This document shows positions 1-13,000 of a stretch of 64,000 nucleotides of DNA, piece by piece. The translations under genes and the position numbers were made by a program. Below the pieces are notes generated by a model. That model did no database searches. It saw only the letters and a list, made by a program, of their open reading frames with translations, and was not told the DNA's origin. The DNA is from Phialocephala subalpina (lineage: Eukaryota; Ascomycota; Leotiomycetes; Helotiales; Mollisiaceae), in NCBI GenBank assembly GCA_900073065.1, contig FJOG01000022.1, positions 233,357-297,356 on the forward strand, read 5' to 3'. The first letter of the stretch is position 1, and each line of letters opens with the position of its first letter.

Positions 1-904
1 AGTTTGGATGGCCAAAGCTATCGGTGCGAAAAGAAGTGCGTCTAATTCTCACAGCTGGTCTCATCTCAAAACCTTCCCCCTTCTCTCTCTTGCTACTCTC
101 CCATTCATCTCGCTATGTACCACCGCCCTGATCCCAACCCCTCTAGTACTCGAAATAGGAACATTCATAGGCTTCTCCACCATGGGCTGGGCCGAAGCAG
201 TCGGTCCTTCCGGTCACGTAACGGCTCTGGAATTTTCTCCTGAATACGTTGCTATAGCTGAAGAAAGCTTCGCCAAAAATGGGATCAAGAATGTTGAGGT
301 TGTGGTTGGTGATGCTAAGGAATCGTATGTCCCTCTCCTTTTGATTTCGCTTGGGTGGGGAAGAGTGGAAGATGAGAGGGGAGGAGGGAAAGGATAAATG
401 CTGATGAGCAAGTACAGGATTAAGAAGTTGAGTGAGACGGTGAAGGATCCGTATGATTTGATCTTCATCGATGCAGATAAAACCTCCTATCCGACATACC
501 TTGAGCAAACACTTGAATACTCCCAACCAGGCTCTTCAACCCGCCTCCTCCGTCCTGGCGGTACGTCCGCTCACACCCCGCTCCCCACCCCATCCCACTG
601 ACACCACCAGGCATAATAATAGCAGACAACATCCTCCGTCGCGCCCTAATTGCGGGCCCTAGGTACCCCTCCCCCTCCCCGTACCTCTTCCTCTCACCTC
701 CCTTCATCCTTCATCACACCTTCAATTCTAACACTAACAAGCGACGCGAACCCCTGGGCCGCAAAAGAACGCGAACGCACCTGGAGAGAAACCGACATGG
801 CAGCCTTGCATAAATTTAATGATATGATGGTTCAGTCTTCCCGGTTGGAGACGTTCTTAATGCCTATGTTTGATGGGTTGGGGATGGGGAGGCTTGTCGA
901 CTGA
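1..904 (+). CDS. Class I SAM-dependent O-methyltransferase (CCoAOMT-like), 5' end outside window
   Basis: Predicted exons are up to 35, 147-324, 418-560, 611-662 and 742-904 (TGA). The spliced product reads MAKAIGAKR then ILEIGTFIGFSTMGWAEA, the SAM-binding motif I of caffeoyl-CoA-type O-methyltransferases. It continues with an acidic 'ALEFSPEYVAIAEE' strand, a 'DLIFIDADK' motif and 'LLRPGGIIIADNIL', all in the family order. The enzyme would methylate a catechol-type hydroxyl using SAM in the cytosol; the substrate cannot be read from sequence. Each junction restores the frame across GT-AG introns of 48-111 nt. The frame is open to the window edge before ATG 8, and the family usually has about 50 more residues there, so the true start is probably upstream. 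Confidence 0.85.
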
Positions 905-1178
905 ACCTCCTCCATTCCCCTTAGTACATAGTATAGAGCACAAATGGGCAGGATGTTGATGAGAAAATCATTGAGTAGCATTGCAAGCAAAAGCTCAAAT
1001 CCGAGCGCCTATCCTATCTTCACTCCTCCTTTCCGTCCAACCATCCCAAGTCTCATATTTTTCGTCTCTCCTCGTTGCTATGTATATTCGCTCAAAATCT
1101 ATGCACCACCCACTCGCCCACCCGCTCACTCCTCACTCTCACACGCGCTCTCACCCGCTCACACACACGATCACTCAC
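905..1178. other. 3' intergenic region between convergent genes
   Basis: This stretch separates the convergent O-methyltransferase and phosphofructokinase genes. It contains a pyrimidine-rich, CACTC/CACAC-type low-complexity tract at about 1100-1190. I see no gene in it. Confidence 0.6.
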
Positions 1179-3655
1179 TCAAGCAATCCCTCTCTTTGCA
1201 TCCTTAGCCTTCCACCCCACCAACGGACTCTCCGGCCTCGGAATATTCGGCCTCCCACTCAACGAATCAACCGTCGCCCTCAAATCCAACCAAAACTCAT
1301 TCTTCGGCCTGCGATTCGGCCAATCCGTCTGTTCATCCTCCACTAGTTTCATAGGACTAAACGTAACCTTTGCCTCCTTGATCCCAATCACCGTACAACT
1401 CTCCGGATCCTCTAGAATAGTCTTATCTGCTCTATCTTCGTATTTCTCAAGATGCTCGATACATTTGATGGCCAAGCGGATGGCGCGGGTGCGGTCCATG
1501 GGAGAGGGTACACCACCTTGTTGGACGTGGCCGGGTATGGAGTCGCGGGATTCGAACCGGCCACCCGCTTCTTCGCGGATGATGTCTGCGATCAATTTCG
1601 CGCTGTAGACTTTGCTAGCTTTCTCATTAACAATAATCAACCTCCCAGCTCTGCTCTGTCCGCTATCTTCACGGAAAACATGTTTCAAATGCGCGATATC
1701 GGCGGCGAGCATATCGATATTGATTCCTTCTTCAGGGGTATAGACAGCTACTGCTCCGACGGCAAGACCGGCGAGCGTAGCCACGTATCCGGATCGCCCA
1801 CCTTGTGATTCGATGACAAAGACGCGGCGGCGGGAGGCGGAGGCGGATTGTTTGATTGTGTCGCAGTAGCGGACGAGTTCGTTGAGGCAGGTGTCGGAGC
1901 CGAGGGAGTATTCGGTGCCGGGGACATTGTTGGAGATTGTGGCAGGAAGGAGGGTCATGGGGATGCAGAGGGAGGAGTAGTCTGTTCGAGCTTTGCGGAG
2001 TTGTGAGAGGGCGTGGAAGCCTTCGAAGCCACCGACGATGAAGAGGCCGTCAATTTTGTATTCTTTGAAGAGGGATGCGATGAGGGGCATGCCGGAGTCT
2101 CCTGGGAGTTCTCGGTTTGTGCCGATTTCTGAACCTCCTTTGCTGGCCCATCCGTCGACCTCGAGCCAGTCGAAATCTCGGACAGCACCGAGCGGCTTGT
2201 CGCCATGATGGCGAGCAAGGCCAGCAAAGCCGTTGTGAATGGCAACGGGGGTGTGGCCTCTGGTCAAGCAGTATGCAACAGCGGCTCTGGTTGCAGCGTT
2301 CATACCACCAGCTGGAGCACCAACATGGATAATAGCAATTCGCATATGCTGGGCGGTGTTAGTATACGTCCTTGATAGCTAGTGAGTATCTCACCTTCTT
2401 GGTTGGCAGCATCATCTTATTGTCGAGCCCAGTTGCCGTCGTAGTCATGAAAGAGTTATAGACATCTGTAAACTCGGTATCTCTCAAACTCATAGCCTTG
2501 TCGAAGTCCCGAGCCTCAATAGCCTTTGCGACCTCCTTTGTATCCAGAACCGCTTGTACTAGAGGCTTTCGGCAGATCTTGTTCTCAAGAATGGCGATAA
2601 ATGGAGTTGGTGTCTCTGGTGTAGCATCGAGAACCGCGTTAACAGCCTCGACACCTTGAAGGGTAGCAAGATATCGATCGTAAGCACATGCAGTACCTCC
2701 TCTTTGTACGTGACCAAGAGTTGTGATACGAGTATCCAATGCGAGTCCCTTCTTGTCTGCCAAAAGATCCTTGATCATATCTGGGGAGATCTTGTTTCCG
2801 TCTTGGTCGTGAGCTCCCTCGGCAACAATGACAATAGTCTTTCTCTTTCCAATCTCTCGGTGCTTTTAATGATCAGCAACAGATCAAATCTATTGATGTT
2901 GGAGCCCTTACCTTGGCCACGATCCTGCACATCTCTTCTCTCCAGTTCTCAGCTCGAGGCTTCTCCGGAATGAAGACAAAGTCTGCACCTGTGGCCACAC
3001 CAGCCATAAGTGCCAACCACCCACAATGTCTGCCCATAACCTCAATAACGAAAGCCCGGGAATGCGATGAGGCTGTAGCTTCGATGTAATCGACCATCTC
3101 GCAGATTCTGCTTAACGCCGAGTAGCAGCCGATTGTGGCATCGGTTCCCGACATATCGTTGTCAATCGACCCAACAAGACCAACAATGTTGAGGTGCTTG
3201 AAGGGCTTAGTCTGCTCTGCCGTCAATTCCTTTGTGTTCACCAATTCCTCGAGCAAGCCAGGCCATTCAGCTCTGAACTTATCAGCTCCCGTTAAGGAAC
3301 CATCTCCACCACAGATGATCAGAGCATCAATGCCATTGAGGACCATATTCTTGGCAGCTGTCAATCTGCCAGGCCTTTCATAGAAAGCCATACATCTTGC
3401 TGTGCCAATCAATGTCCCTCCCTCCGAGAGCCATCCTCGTACATCCGACCAATTCATCTTCTGTATGTACTTCCCGCCTTGCACCAAGCCCTCGTAGCCT
3501 TCGTGAATACAAAACATCTCGCAGCCTTTCTCAATGCCATATCGTACGACTGCTCTTGTTGCTCCGTTCATACCAGGAGAATCTCCTCCGCTGGTCATCA
3601 TAGCGATGCGACGCTTCTTGCCGGCGAGGGGTGGTGGGGGTTGGGCGGGGGCCAT
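1179..3655 (-). CDS. pfkA: ATP-dependent 6-phosphofructokinase
   Basis: Three exons (3655-2912, 2862-2395, 2348-1179) join in phase to about 793 residues, the usual length for fungal PFK. The enzyme phosphorylates fructose 6-phosphate to fructose 1,6-bisphosphate and is the committed step of glycolysis in the cytosol. The N-terminal catalytic half shows the ATP loop [15 protein letters not shown], the substrate block [12 protein letters not shown] and [12 protein letters not shown]. The C-terminal half starts at the third exon ([19 protein letters not shown]) and has lost the catalytic residues, as expected for the duplicated regulatory half of eukaryotic [14 protein letters not shown] is visible near its end. 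The ATG at 3655 follows a C-rich leader and is the only plausible start. Introns are 49 and 46 nt. Confidence 0.95.
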
Positions 3656-4547
3656 GTTGAGGATAGTTGTCGAACGATTGGGGATTCGGGGGTTTGTGCA
3701 AAGGTGAAAAGGTAGAAGAAGATGATGTTAATGATTTTGGGAGGAAGCAGCAGAGACTTCCTTCCTTGGCTGGCGGGGGGTAAAAATTGAGGTGTTTTCA
3801 GTCCGCAGTTGCATATGACGAAGGGGTGGTGCCAAAAGAAAGTCTTCAAGTGGAGCTGAATCCGTGGAAGCTTTTATCGCTGACAGGGGACACGATAAGG
3901 ATTCAGAAGCGAGGCCGCTAAATGGTCAGCCGGAATAAACCCGTGGGCAATTTCACTGGCACTGGCTAGCCTCGCCTGCTAGATTTTGCCGCTGAACGCA
4001 TCATTTGTGTAAGCCTGAACTGACAGTGTGGGGGCATCGACAGCAGTTGACAATACAGTCGCGATTGGACGGTATAGTTGAGGGAGAACCTCTTGGTGAT
4101 CCGAACACTGTACCTGACTTGTTGGACGCTGTCGACCGACTTCTCAACAACTCGGTGCCATTCTCGGACGCTACCAAAGCCCACTACAGTACATCGGCCC
4201 ACGACGGAGGACGAGGCTATGACGAGGTTGAGGCTCTGGAAACATTGCAACGACAGCTGTCGAGGAGGACAGGAAGGACAGTAGGAAATCAGGGGTTGTG
4301 CGGGAGGAAACTCTATACTGGTGCAAGCAAGGGATACTGGACTCACGTCAGTCGTCTTCAAAGGTGGGTTCTTGACGCTGGGACATCACGCAACTTTGCG
4401 CTGTGAATAGGGGTTTGCGATATTCTTGGAAGAAGAGGCCCGACTCAGCAGGACATTACGCCGACACTTGACGCCGACAACACGCTTGTGAATACCTAGG
4501 GTTGCCTGCAACTTTTGGCATCAATTGAGATACACAAAGAACCCACA
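3656..4547. other. Divergent promoter region pfkA / med17
   Basis: About 890 bp between divergent starts. An open frame at 4005-4406 (+), with a region reading DLLDAVDRLLNNSVPFSD, has no ATG and no recognisable domain. I cannot support a gene here, though an unannotated small gene is possible. Confidence 0.4.
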
Positions 4548-6745
4548 ATGGAGTCCATTTCAAACGAGTTTCCCATCTCTTTGAGATCATGGCCTACAAG
4601 TGGTCATGATCCCAGTGCGCTTCCAACATTGATTCAACGCATCAATTTCGAGCGTGGCGGATTCCTGAATATTACAGAGGAGAGTCTTCGCCAGGAGATT
4701 GCAGAGGAGGAAGCCAATGGAATGGATAACGATGAGAGTTCAAGTTCTGACGAGGAGGAGGAACCTGATAAGTTGAAGGAGCTCATGATGGCTCGAGAGG
4801 AGCTTCTTCGTGAGATTGAGTAGGTCTCTATGCAATGTGGGGCTATGCATATCCTAACAGCTTCGCAGACAAGCTCATCAATCCGCCTTGTACGCTCTAG
4901 ACTTCATATCTCTCCTACTCACAAAGGATGTGGCGGTCGATATTTCTCCTCTTCTCACCGACTTGGTTGGACCAAAGACATTGGGTGCGGACAAAGTGGC
5001 AGCTTCGAAGCTCACAGAGGCACAAAAGTTGGACGACAAGCAGATTGCGAAAGGTTGGAAGGCTCAGAGTCTGAATAAAGCTATCGACTCGATTCAAGCT
5101 TCTGCCGAAAGGCTCGAGAAGGAGATTGAGCACGAGACAAAGTATTGGGAGCAGGTTCTGGCTGTTAGTGATAATGGTTGGGCTGTCTGTCGATTGCCGA
5201 ATGAGAAGCACATTCTTGGTGTTCGATATGGATTCTCTGAAGGTATGAACTACTGCTTTGGATACGGACTTCTACTAACCATGTACAGCTTCTTCGGCAT
5301 TTAAGACTCGAAGTCTAGCAGTCCTCCAACGAAACCCCGACGGCGGCATATCCCTAGACCAAGGCATGTCAGAAACTGCACCAAAAACATTGCGAGCCCG
5401 AATACAAGTCAACGGAAAAGACACAGGCATCACTCCCGTCCCAAACCCTGCTCCCAAAGACGCACCAATCGAAACCCTAATCCACCAAGCCCGCAACACC
5501 ATCTTCGCCGAAGAACTCTGGCAAGAACTCAACCGCGAAGCCCGCAGTTTCGCCCCAGTTCAAGACAACGACGATTGCCTCGTCTGCCCCCTCACGGCCA
5601 ACAAAACTATGATCCTCGAACTCGTCACTCTAGGTGAACCTCAACCTCCTACCAGTAGCGCCGACAACGACATTGCAGAAGCGATATACCTCGCCCTCCA
5701 CCTCCTCCTCAGCTATTCACACCGCGGAAACTACCGCCGTCGAACCCAGGCACGGAAACCCATCTCTCCATCTTCAATGGTTGAACCTGCTCAAACAGTG
5801 ACTCTTGTCCGGGGCATACTAACCCGTCTCACGTACCAAGAATCTATCAAACAACTCTACTCACTTCTCGACCCCCTCTGCCTAGTACTAAACAAAGCCT
5901 CCATACCAGCATCATACACCCGGGTCCCAACTACCAGCACCCCACCATCACACCTCAGCAATGCGGAAAAGACAATCATGACTCTGATGGAGCGTCTTGA
6001 AGCAAGATTCGCGTTATCCATTACATCATCAACAACGTTGAATATCCAGCTTAGAACTTTCTTGAGCCCCTTGTGCAGCGCCTTCTTCGTCTCTCTGCCA
6101 AACCCGACGGATCCAGTAGTGGTTACAGCTCCGCCGTTTAACGAGGGGTATTCGAGTTTTGAGGCGCTGAGGGATTATGTGTTACAAGCTACTGCTTGTG
6201 CGTTGGCGGCTAGTCTTACTCCTTCCTTGGTTCAACTTCCTCCTCCTCCTCCGGTTAATGATGGAGAGGATAAAATGGCATTGGACAGTGCCAACAACAA
6301 CGAGAAAGAGACGGAGAGCCAGAAAGTCAAGGAAGACAAGAAATGGATCCAAACAGGCCAATTTACCCTCCTCTCAAACGTAGAGAATCAAAAACAGCTC
6401 TCCATCTCTGTCCACGCCGAAAGATCGCGCGATCCCAAAGTCCGGAAACCCGGCGTGTCCCTTCAATTAGTATGGGACGGACCCCGCAGTCAAATACCCG
6501 AAGATGATGATGAGGCAGCTGGGAAGGGGAGAAGTAGTAGTCTAAGTCTCGGTGGAGAAGGTCTGGTCAGGATGGGGGATTCTGAGGCTGGGAAAAGGAT
6601 GATGGAGAAAAGTGGGAAGAGAGGTGAGAAAGCTTATGTTTGGGTTGCTTGGGAAAATGAGAAGCAGAATGCGTGGGGTGAGGACGAAGGAGAGGTTGTG
6701 AATAGCTTTGAGGATGTGGTTAAGGATGTGGAGAAATCTTCATAG
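4548..6745 (+). CDS. med17: Mediator of RNA polymerase II transcription subunit 17
   Basis: Exons 4548-4819, 4869-5242 and 5289-6745 give 700 residues. The product matches the fungal Med17/Srb4 family: an N-terminal FPISLRSWP block, an acidic linker (DNDESSSSDEEEEPDKLKEL), the helix SALYALDFISLLLT, then the coiled segment SIQASAERLEKEIEHE followed by WEQVLAVSDNGW. Med17 is a core subunit of the Mediator head and contacts RNA polymerase II in the nucleus. I chose ATG 4548 because an in-frame TTG upstream is unlikely to be used. Both introns (49 and 46 nt) have GT-AG ends and keep the frame. The C-terminal 150 residues are Lys/Glu-rich and probably poorly conserved. Confidence 0.88.
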
Positions 6746-7280
6746 TGAAGCCAAGTTTCTCGACTTACCAAGTCGAGAACGAGACGAAGGGTTTGGGTAG
6801 ATGGGAGTAGGAGAGCAGTCAGATGTCAGTATCTACTTTTGACTTATCAGAAAGATTCTGAACGGGAATATGATTACCAACAACCTTCAAGACATAAAGA
6901 TTATATTCACCACGCACAAGTTAATGTCGAAGATTGTTGTAGCAAGTGTTTCATTCAAGTTGCCGCTCATAAATAAGTTATGTGGCCCACAGCATCTCAT
7001 TTCATCTTACTTCATCACCCCTGAGCAATTGTCAAGCTATCATCCTATAACTATTTCGCTAATTCAGCGAAGCCATATAACAAATCAAACGCAAATTCCC
7101 TATCCCATGCTCAATAAAACAGAAATCATAAAGCAACATCATAACGCCAAGCTCCTTCGCTGTTTTTCTGATATCAAGGATGTGTTGGTACATCGGGCGC
7201 CGAGCACATATCTCTGCGGTACTACACTGGTGACAGGCGTGTTGGGACTGGAGGTGCCAAGGTGTGGAAGTAGTGCTCAA
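6746..7280. other. 3' intergenic region, no gene seen
   Basis: Convergent 3' ends of med17 and the PARP-type zinc-finger gene flank this stretch. It is moderately AT-rich. I see nothing coding. Confidence 0.5.
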
Positions 7281-9201
7281 TTAGGCTTTAGAAGAAGCAG
7301 TACGGCTGCGGGAAGCGCGGGAGCCTTTTGTCGCAGGTCTGCTTGTGTGTTAGTGTTCGCTTCTGGGAATTGGGAGTTGAAAGTTGGATGACCGGGGGCG
7401 GGGGAGGGGGGGCTTACGTCTTCTTGCCTTTAGGGCCTTTCTTTGTCGAGGTTTGTGAGTCCTCGGCAGGCTCCCCATCTGCAGGTTGCTCTTCCTTGAC
7501 AGGCTCCAATTTAGCAGATTCATCGATCTCAGCCGCTGGCTCGGCATCTACCATGGAAGCATCGGTGGGAAGGTCGACGGCATCAGATGGTTCGCCTTTG
7601 ACACCAGACTCGGCGTTCTCAGGAACAGCGGTTACTGCTTCAGACGGTTCGCACTTAGCATCGCCTTCAGCCTTCTCGGTGTCCTCGGCATTAGCACCAA
7701 CTATGGCAGTATCGGGGTTGAGATTGATAGCGTCAGATGGCTCGCCTTTAACTGTAGCTCCAGGATCTTCAGGAAGAGTGGTGTTGGCCGTAGAGTCGGC
7801 AGCAGTAGGTGGTTCGCCGCCAGTCATTGTTGTGTCCTCGACCGGCTCATCTTTCACGGCCTTCTTGCCACGAGCAGCGCGCTTCTTAGGTGCTGGAGCT
7901 GCCGCAGCTTCGCCCTCACCTTCCTCCTGCTTGACAGTTTTCTTAGCGCGTGATTTCTTGGCTGGTGCAGGCTTGACTTCCTCGTCCTCAGCAGCGTTAT
8001 CAACGTCTTCGGGCTTTACAGCCTTCTTGCCTCGTGATTTCGAAGGAGCTGGCTTGTATGGTTCAGCATCCTCCATCTCCTCGTCTTCCTCTTGCTTCAC
8101 AGCCTTCTTGGCGCGGGATTTCTTGGTTGGTGCGGGCTTGGCTTCCTCCTCGCCGTTCTCGCCAGCTTCCTCGGCCTTCACTTTCTTCGCGCGTGACTTC
8201 TTGGGAGCTGGCTTGACTTCCTCGCCATCTTCATCAACCTCCTTCTTCGCCTTGGTAGCGGGCTTTTTCTTCGCCGGAGTTGGAGCCTCTGAAAGTCCTT
8301 CATCCCCAGACTCATCAGCACGACCACGCTTTTTAGGGGCAGCCTTTTTCTTCGCTGGAGTAGCAGCTGGAGTAGCAGCTGGAGTAGCAGCTTCCTCCTT
8401 CTCAGTCAATTGCTCGCTGATAGCCTTGAGTTGGTTGTCGATCTTAGTGGTAGATCCGCCGTTGGATTTGAGAACAGCGAGCTCGGCCTCGAGAGACGCA
8501 ATCTTGGCCTTCAGCTCATCAATTTCGTGGGTGCGTGCCAGGTCATCTTGTCTCATTTGCTTCTTAGTTTCCTTGGTGCGAAGACCGGTTTCGCCGAGCT
8601 TGTTCATCTCTGGGTCCTGTTGCAGGCATTAGCGATGGCAAATGACACCTTAACAACACACTTACGCCATTGAAGTCATCTGCATCGATGAAGCCCTGTT
8701 CAATTACTCGACGAACCTTCTCTTGCATATCAGGGTATCTTGACAAGCTGGATTTATCGTCTGGTTCATCGTATCCGTCCAAGGCATCCCAATCATAATC
8801 GCCAGGTCTGATCTCAAGCTTATTGCGGATGTTCTGGATCATCTTTCCCGTGACACAACCCCTGCAAATGGTTAGTATCAATATCTTGATAATAGAGCAG
8901 AGCTGCAGGTCTCGAGCGTCTTGAGACATGCATGTAGACGGGACTTACCAGTGTCGCCACTTCCAACTTCCGCGATCCTCGAAAGGAACCCAGACACCCA
9001 AACGCAATTCATCCTTATCAATCTTGATACCAGCCTTCTTGCACTCGGTGGATGTACAGCCGGCGCGGCCAGATTTCGACATTTCTAGAGGTCTTAGTCA
9101 AAGCACGAAGGAAGGAGGGACGCCGTCACGTGTTTGTCGCTGCTGGAAGTGTAGTGTAGACACCAGGACGGGGAACTGAACTTACCGACTCTGTAAGACA
9201 T
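7281..9201 (-). CDS. PARP-type zinc finger protein with Lys/Glu-rich tail
   Basis: Five exons (9201-9186, 9084-8949, 8861-8666, 8616-7418, 7338-7281) add up to 534 residues in frame. The first exon encodes only MSYRV plus one base; the second gives EMSKSGRAGCTSTECKKAGI, the start of a PARP-type DNA nick-binding zinc finger. Cys and His ligands are visible in GCTSTECKK and RHWGC. A coiled coil follows (TKKIDNQLKAISEQ region), then about 250 residues of Lys/Glu/Ala repeats with KKSRAKK-type basic blocks and NLS-like runs. The last exon adds a basic tail (KGSRASRSRTASSKA); its intron has a good CTAAC branch site, although stopping at the unspliced TAA at 7414-7416 is the alternative. The protein is probably nuclear and DNA-binding; no catalytic PARP domain is present. 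Confidence 0.85.
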
Positions 9202-10093
9202 CTTTACAATGACTATCTCTCTGAATGTCGTAGATCCCGATGCAGCCTAACAGTTGCGGGCTCTAGGTATTGCGTGAGTATCGAAGGTACGACGAACAGC
9301 TGACGCGCGACCGCGGAAAGCTGGATTCAAAGTGAGCGCTTTTATCTCTTCGAAAAGAAACAAAGTGCGACTATGAGTCAAGAAGTTTCAGAACACCGAG
9401 ATTGAATGAACTCGATGGAAGAATGATGAGACGTGATGGAATTCGAGGTGAGGTGATGAAAGAAAGTTGAGGTTGAAGTGATCGTCGAAACTGCCTTGAT
9501 TGCTCAAGCGAAACGCGCTAAAATTTTGGAGCACTTTGAAGACAGACCACCATCATTCACTGTTCGATTTTTGTGCTGGAGAGCTGCGAGTCTGGTTGAT
9601 TATTAGTTGTTACTAACTTCCAGTCAAAATGTGTATTTCATGGGCTCTTGTAAATCTCCATCGTGAGCAATGATCAGCTGCTGAAAGCTCCGATTTTCGA
9701 TGGTTGCTTTGTAACGGCTTTGGAAAAATGAAAGAACGACCGATAAGGAATTTCATTCATTTCCCTAAAATCGTCCCGTCAAGCAAGAGGAGGGATGTAT
9801 TCTAATTTCTGATGAGAAGATTTGTTAACCTGTGCGTATATACATAATGGGCTCAAGTCGAGCAGGTCTTCTTTCACTCAGCTCGCATTCATTCAGAGTT
9901 CTATCTCCAAGATTATTTAAAATTTTGAATTTTATTACAATACAGTTTTACCCTGAACAGGAGTCTAAAACAGCTCAAAAATGGTTCCATGCTATCTACT
10001 CATCACGATCTACTTCCATCCTTATCTCAGAACAGTGCTCATCTTTCTTCTACCCTGCAGGGACATCAGTTGGATCTGAGAACCTTGCGAAGC
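9202..10093. other. Intergenic, promoter side of the PARP-zinc-finger gene
   Basis: About 890 bp upstream of the minus-strand zinc-finger gene and downstream of the minus-strand Ser/Thr-rich gene. Open frames here lack coding character. I see no RNA gene or repeat. Confidence 0.45.
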
Positions 10094-13000
10094 TCAACAC
10101 CAATTCCTTACAGATCGACTGGTGGGATTTGGCATTGCTGCTGTTGTGGTAGTGGATGGCTTGGCCACATACTCAGTGACCAATGTAGATGATAGAATGT
10201 GAATACTGAATGTCCTTATACTACTTAGGACATTTATAGAAGAAGTTGGCTCTATTGATAAGGTTGGTGGCGGCGGAGGAATGACAAACGTCCCAGTACT
10301 AGTTGGAACATCTGAAGCAATACTACTGCTTTCTCCACAGCTCCCCGCGCCACGAGCGGAAGCGGCGGAGCTGGGTCTCACCGCTCCCACTGTTCCATTC
10401 CAGTTCGTGCTGTTCCAATTCATTCCCCAATCGCCAGGAGCGGAGAAGAGGGTCAGTCTCGGAAACTGAGTCTCAGAAACTGTGATAGTAGGAACTCCGG
10501 TGACGAAAGCGGAGGATGGGAGAATGACGGCAGAAAGCGTGGTGATTTTCGTGACCTCAATTGACGGCGCGGTAGCATTGAACCAAGTTAGAGCGGAAGC
10601 CGCAGCGGTGGGGTTCGGTCCATTGGATCCTCCCGCCGTGGGGAAATATCTACCTGCTGTAGGGAATGCAAAAGGTGTCCTTATTGAGGCTGCAGGTTTT
10701 GTCTCATTTGAGGAAGTGGTATTTGTGTTGTTAGGAGATATCAACTGTTTGTTAGGCCGTTCCAATTGTGGAATTATGCCTTCGGTCGGAAGTACAACGG
10801 GAGTAGCGGTGCTTTGGGTGCTGGAGACAGACGCGAAGGCGGAGGTGGAGGTGAAGCTGACGTTGGCCGATTTGTTGCCGATGAATGTCCCGTTGGATGA
10901 TGGGAAATTTACAGGACGTATGTTCGTGGCAACGCCATTTAGAGAAGCGGCGAGGCCTGTCGAGAGCGGGGCAGCTGAGGAGATGGTAGTACTGAATTCG
11001 GTGTTCTCCCCATCCGCTGCAGATATCCCGATTCCGATATCCATTGTAAGGGTCTCGGAGGGACTTCGGTAGCCGCATCATGGCCAAATTCCGGTCGAAC
11101 AATGGCTGGAGGAAGACTTGTAGGAGCTGCTATCGTCGCAGGAGCGCTTTGCTCAAATGACAACGAAGAAACAGAGGGTGTGGGATATAGGATTGTAGAT
11201 GTACTAGTGCTAAGACATTGAATCGAACCAAAAGTGTTCGTTTCATGGATACTTGTCGCCGACGGAGTGAATGAGGTGGTGGTTGAGAGTGTTGCTCTAC
11301 TTGTTGTCGGACTTTGTGTTGAGGTAGTGGAGGGAGTGGGTTGGGAAAGTCTTGCTTTACTTGTGGTTGGGCTTTGAGTCGGAGTGGAAGTGCTGCTTTC
11401 GTGACTGTTCGTCTGCGGTGTAGCGGAGGGAGTAGGCACTTCTCCAGCCGTGGTCGGACTAGAGTGGCCTTTTTCATGTTTCTTCGTCTTCGACGTAGTA
11501 TGGGATGGGGTGACTTCGGGTTTCGAAGTAGTAGTAGGTGCTGCGGGGTGAGTTGTAGCAGAGACTTGAGAAGCCTCAATAGGCGTGACTAGAATTGTGG
11601 CAGTGGTGCTCGTACGTTTGCTACCGATTGGCTTAAGTATTGTATTAGCAGGTTGTTCTGGGGTCGATTTCTGCATTTTCTGCTTGAAACTATGATTAGA
11701 GATCGGCTTGCAGGGCCCGTGGCAATCAACGACATGACCCTCCTTCTGATTGTAGCGTTTCTTCTTGGATGCAAAGATGCCTCCGCCGAATAGGCCCCCT
11801 AGGACGGCACCTAAGGCAGCAGCGCCTACTCCCACCGCACCGCCGGCCATCGCAAAGATTTCTTTGGAACTCATTCCTTCAACGGTGTTGAGCGTGCCTT
11901 CGCCTGCCGTGTTTGCGATGTGGAGAGACTTTGCGACCGTGTCGGCAATCTTGCGGGTTTGCAGGGTCAAAGTTTCTTTCATTGGGATTATCTCCTTGGA
12001 AAGAAGGCTAGCGTATTTCTCCGGGCCTCTGATGATCGAGAGCAAAGTGTGGCTCATGATTTGACCGGTATTTTCCGTATCCAAGTACCAGTCAGTCTTG
12101 GTCATTCCATCTTTGACCATATTAGTCAAGATATCGAGTTGTTCGGGGCCGCTCTTGTCCGCTTCTGGCATCCCTTCGAATACTCCTAGACGCGCGAAAA
12201 CTTCGGGTTGTGAAGCTAGATCCATGATCTGTCTCGAAGCAACATTTTGTACTGCACGACTTTCAGCGTCCATTAGCTTGCCGGCCACTGCATAACCAGC
12301 AAGTTCACCTTTTGCTAGTTGGTTCATATCCGGGTTATATCTCTGATACTGAGGACCAGTCTGGCCGGGGGGGTTGATATCGCTCCTCCATAGGGCACGA
12401 TCCATTACAGGGTCGTAAATTAAGCGATTATTGACTGGCGACAACTGGCTCATAGCCGTTGCACCTGCTGAAGTTATGGTGCCGAAGTCTGCGATATCTT
12501 TCAAAACACTATAGACAACGTCCTCTCGTGCACTAGACAGCTCTGCGACATCCGTCGAGGTGATTTCCGCATTGATTTCACTCTTGTCTTCTAGCTTGGC
12601 ATATACCTCGTTGTACTTGCTCATGGCTTCGCTCGTGGTTATTGGATCTTCCCAAGAGTCATCAATACTGTCCCACGAGTCCTGCTGGTGCTCAGGGTCG
12701 GGTATGGTTTCTTTGAGCCGAGGGCCTTGATTGCTTGGTCCAGTTTGGTCCGGAGAAGGCTGCCCCTCTCGCTGCTTCCCCTTCTCATTCAGAGGGCCGA
12801 ATTGATTGCAGTCAGTACAAGTCTCGAGATCGTGGAATTCGTCTGCTATTTCAGGAAGAGAGGAGCCTTCCTTGGGAGTTTCAAAATTCTCATTTGAGGT
12901 TTCTGATCCTTCCCCAGGCGTTTCCCAGTTCTCAGTAGAAGTCTCTGATCCTTCTCTAGTAGTCCGAAGCTCCTTGGTAAATTGCCAGTCATCAGAGAGC

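Noticed and set aside
1540..1560. GGGATTCGAACC, resembling the T-loop of a tRNA on the minus strand
   Set aside because: It lies in pfkA coding sequence and no cloverleaf can be folded around it.
4005..4406. Plus-strand frame between pfkA and med17
   Set aside because: It has no ATG, only TTG, and no recognisable family; a small gene cannot be excluded.
7328..8632. Long plus-strand frame of 434 codons opposite the PARP-zinc-finger gene
   Set aside because: It is the antisense shadow of the Lys/Glu/Ala-rich coding repeat; the minus strand has splice sites and a real domain.
9832..10152. Plus-strand frame of 106 codons
   Set aside because: Low-complexity and overlapping the 3' end of a minus-strand gene; no domain.
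10482..11072. Plus-strand frame opposite the Ser/Thr-rich gene
   Set aside because: Antisense shadow with Ala/Val bias caused by Thr/Ser codons on the other strand.
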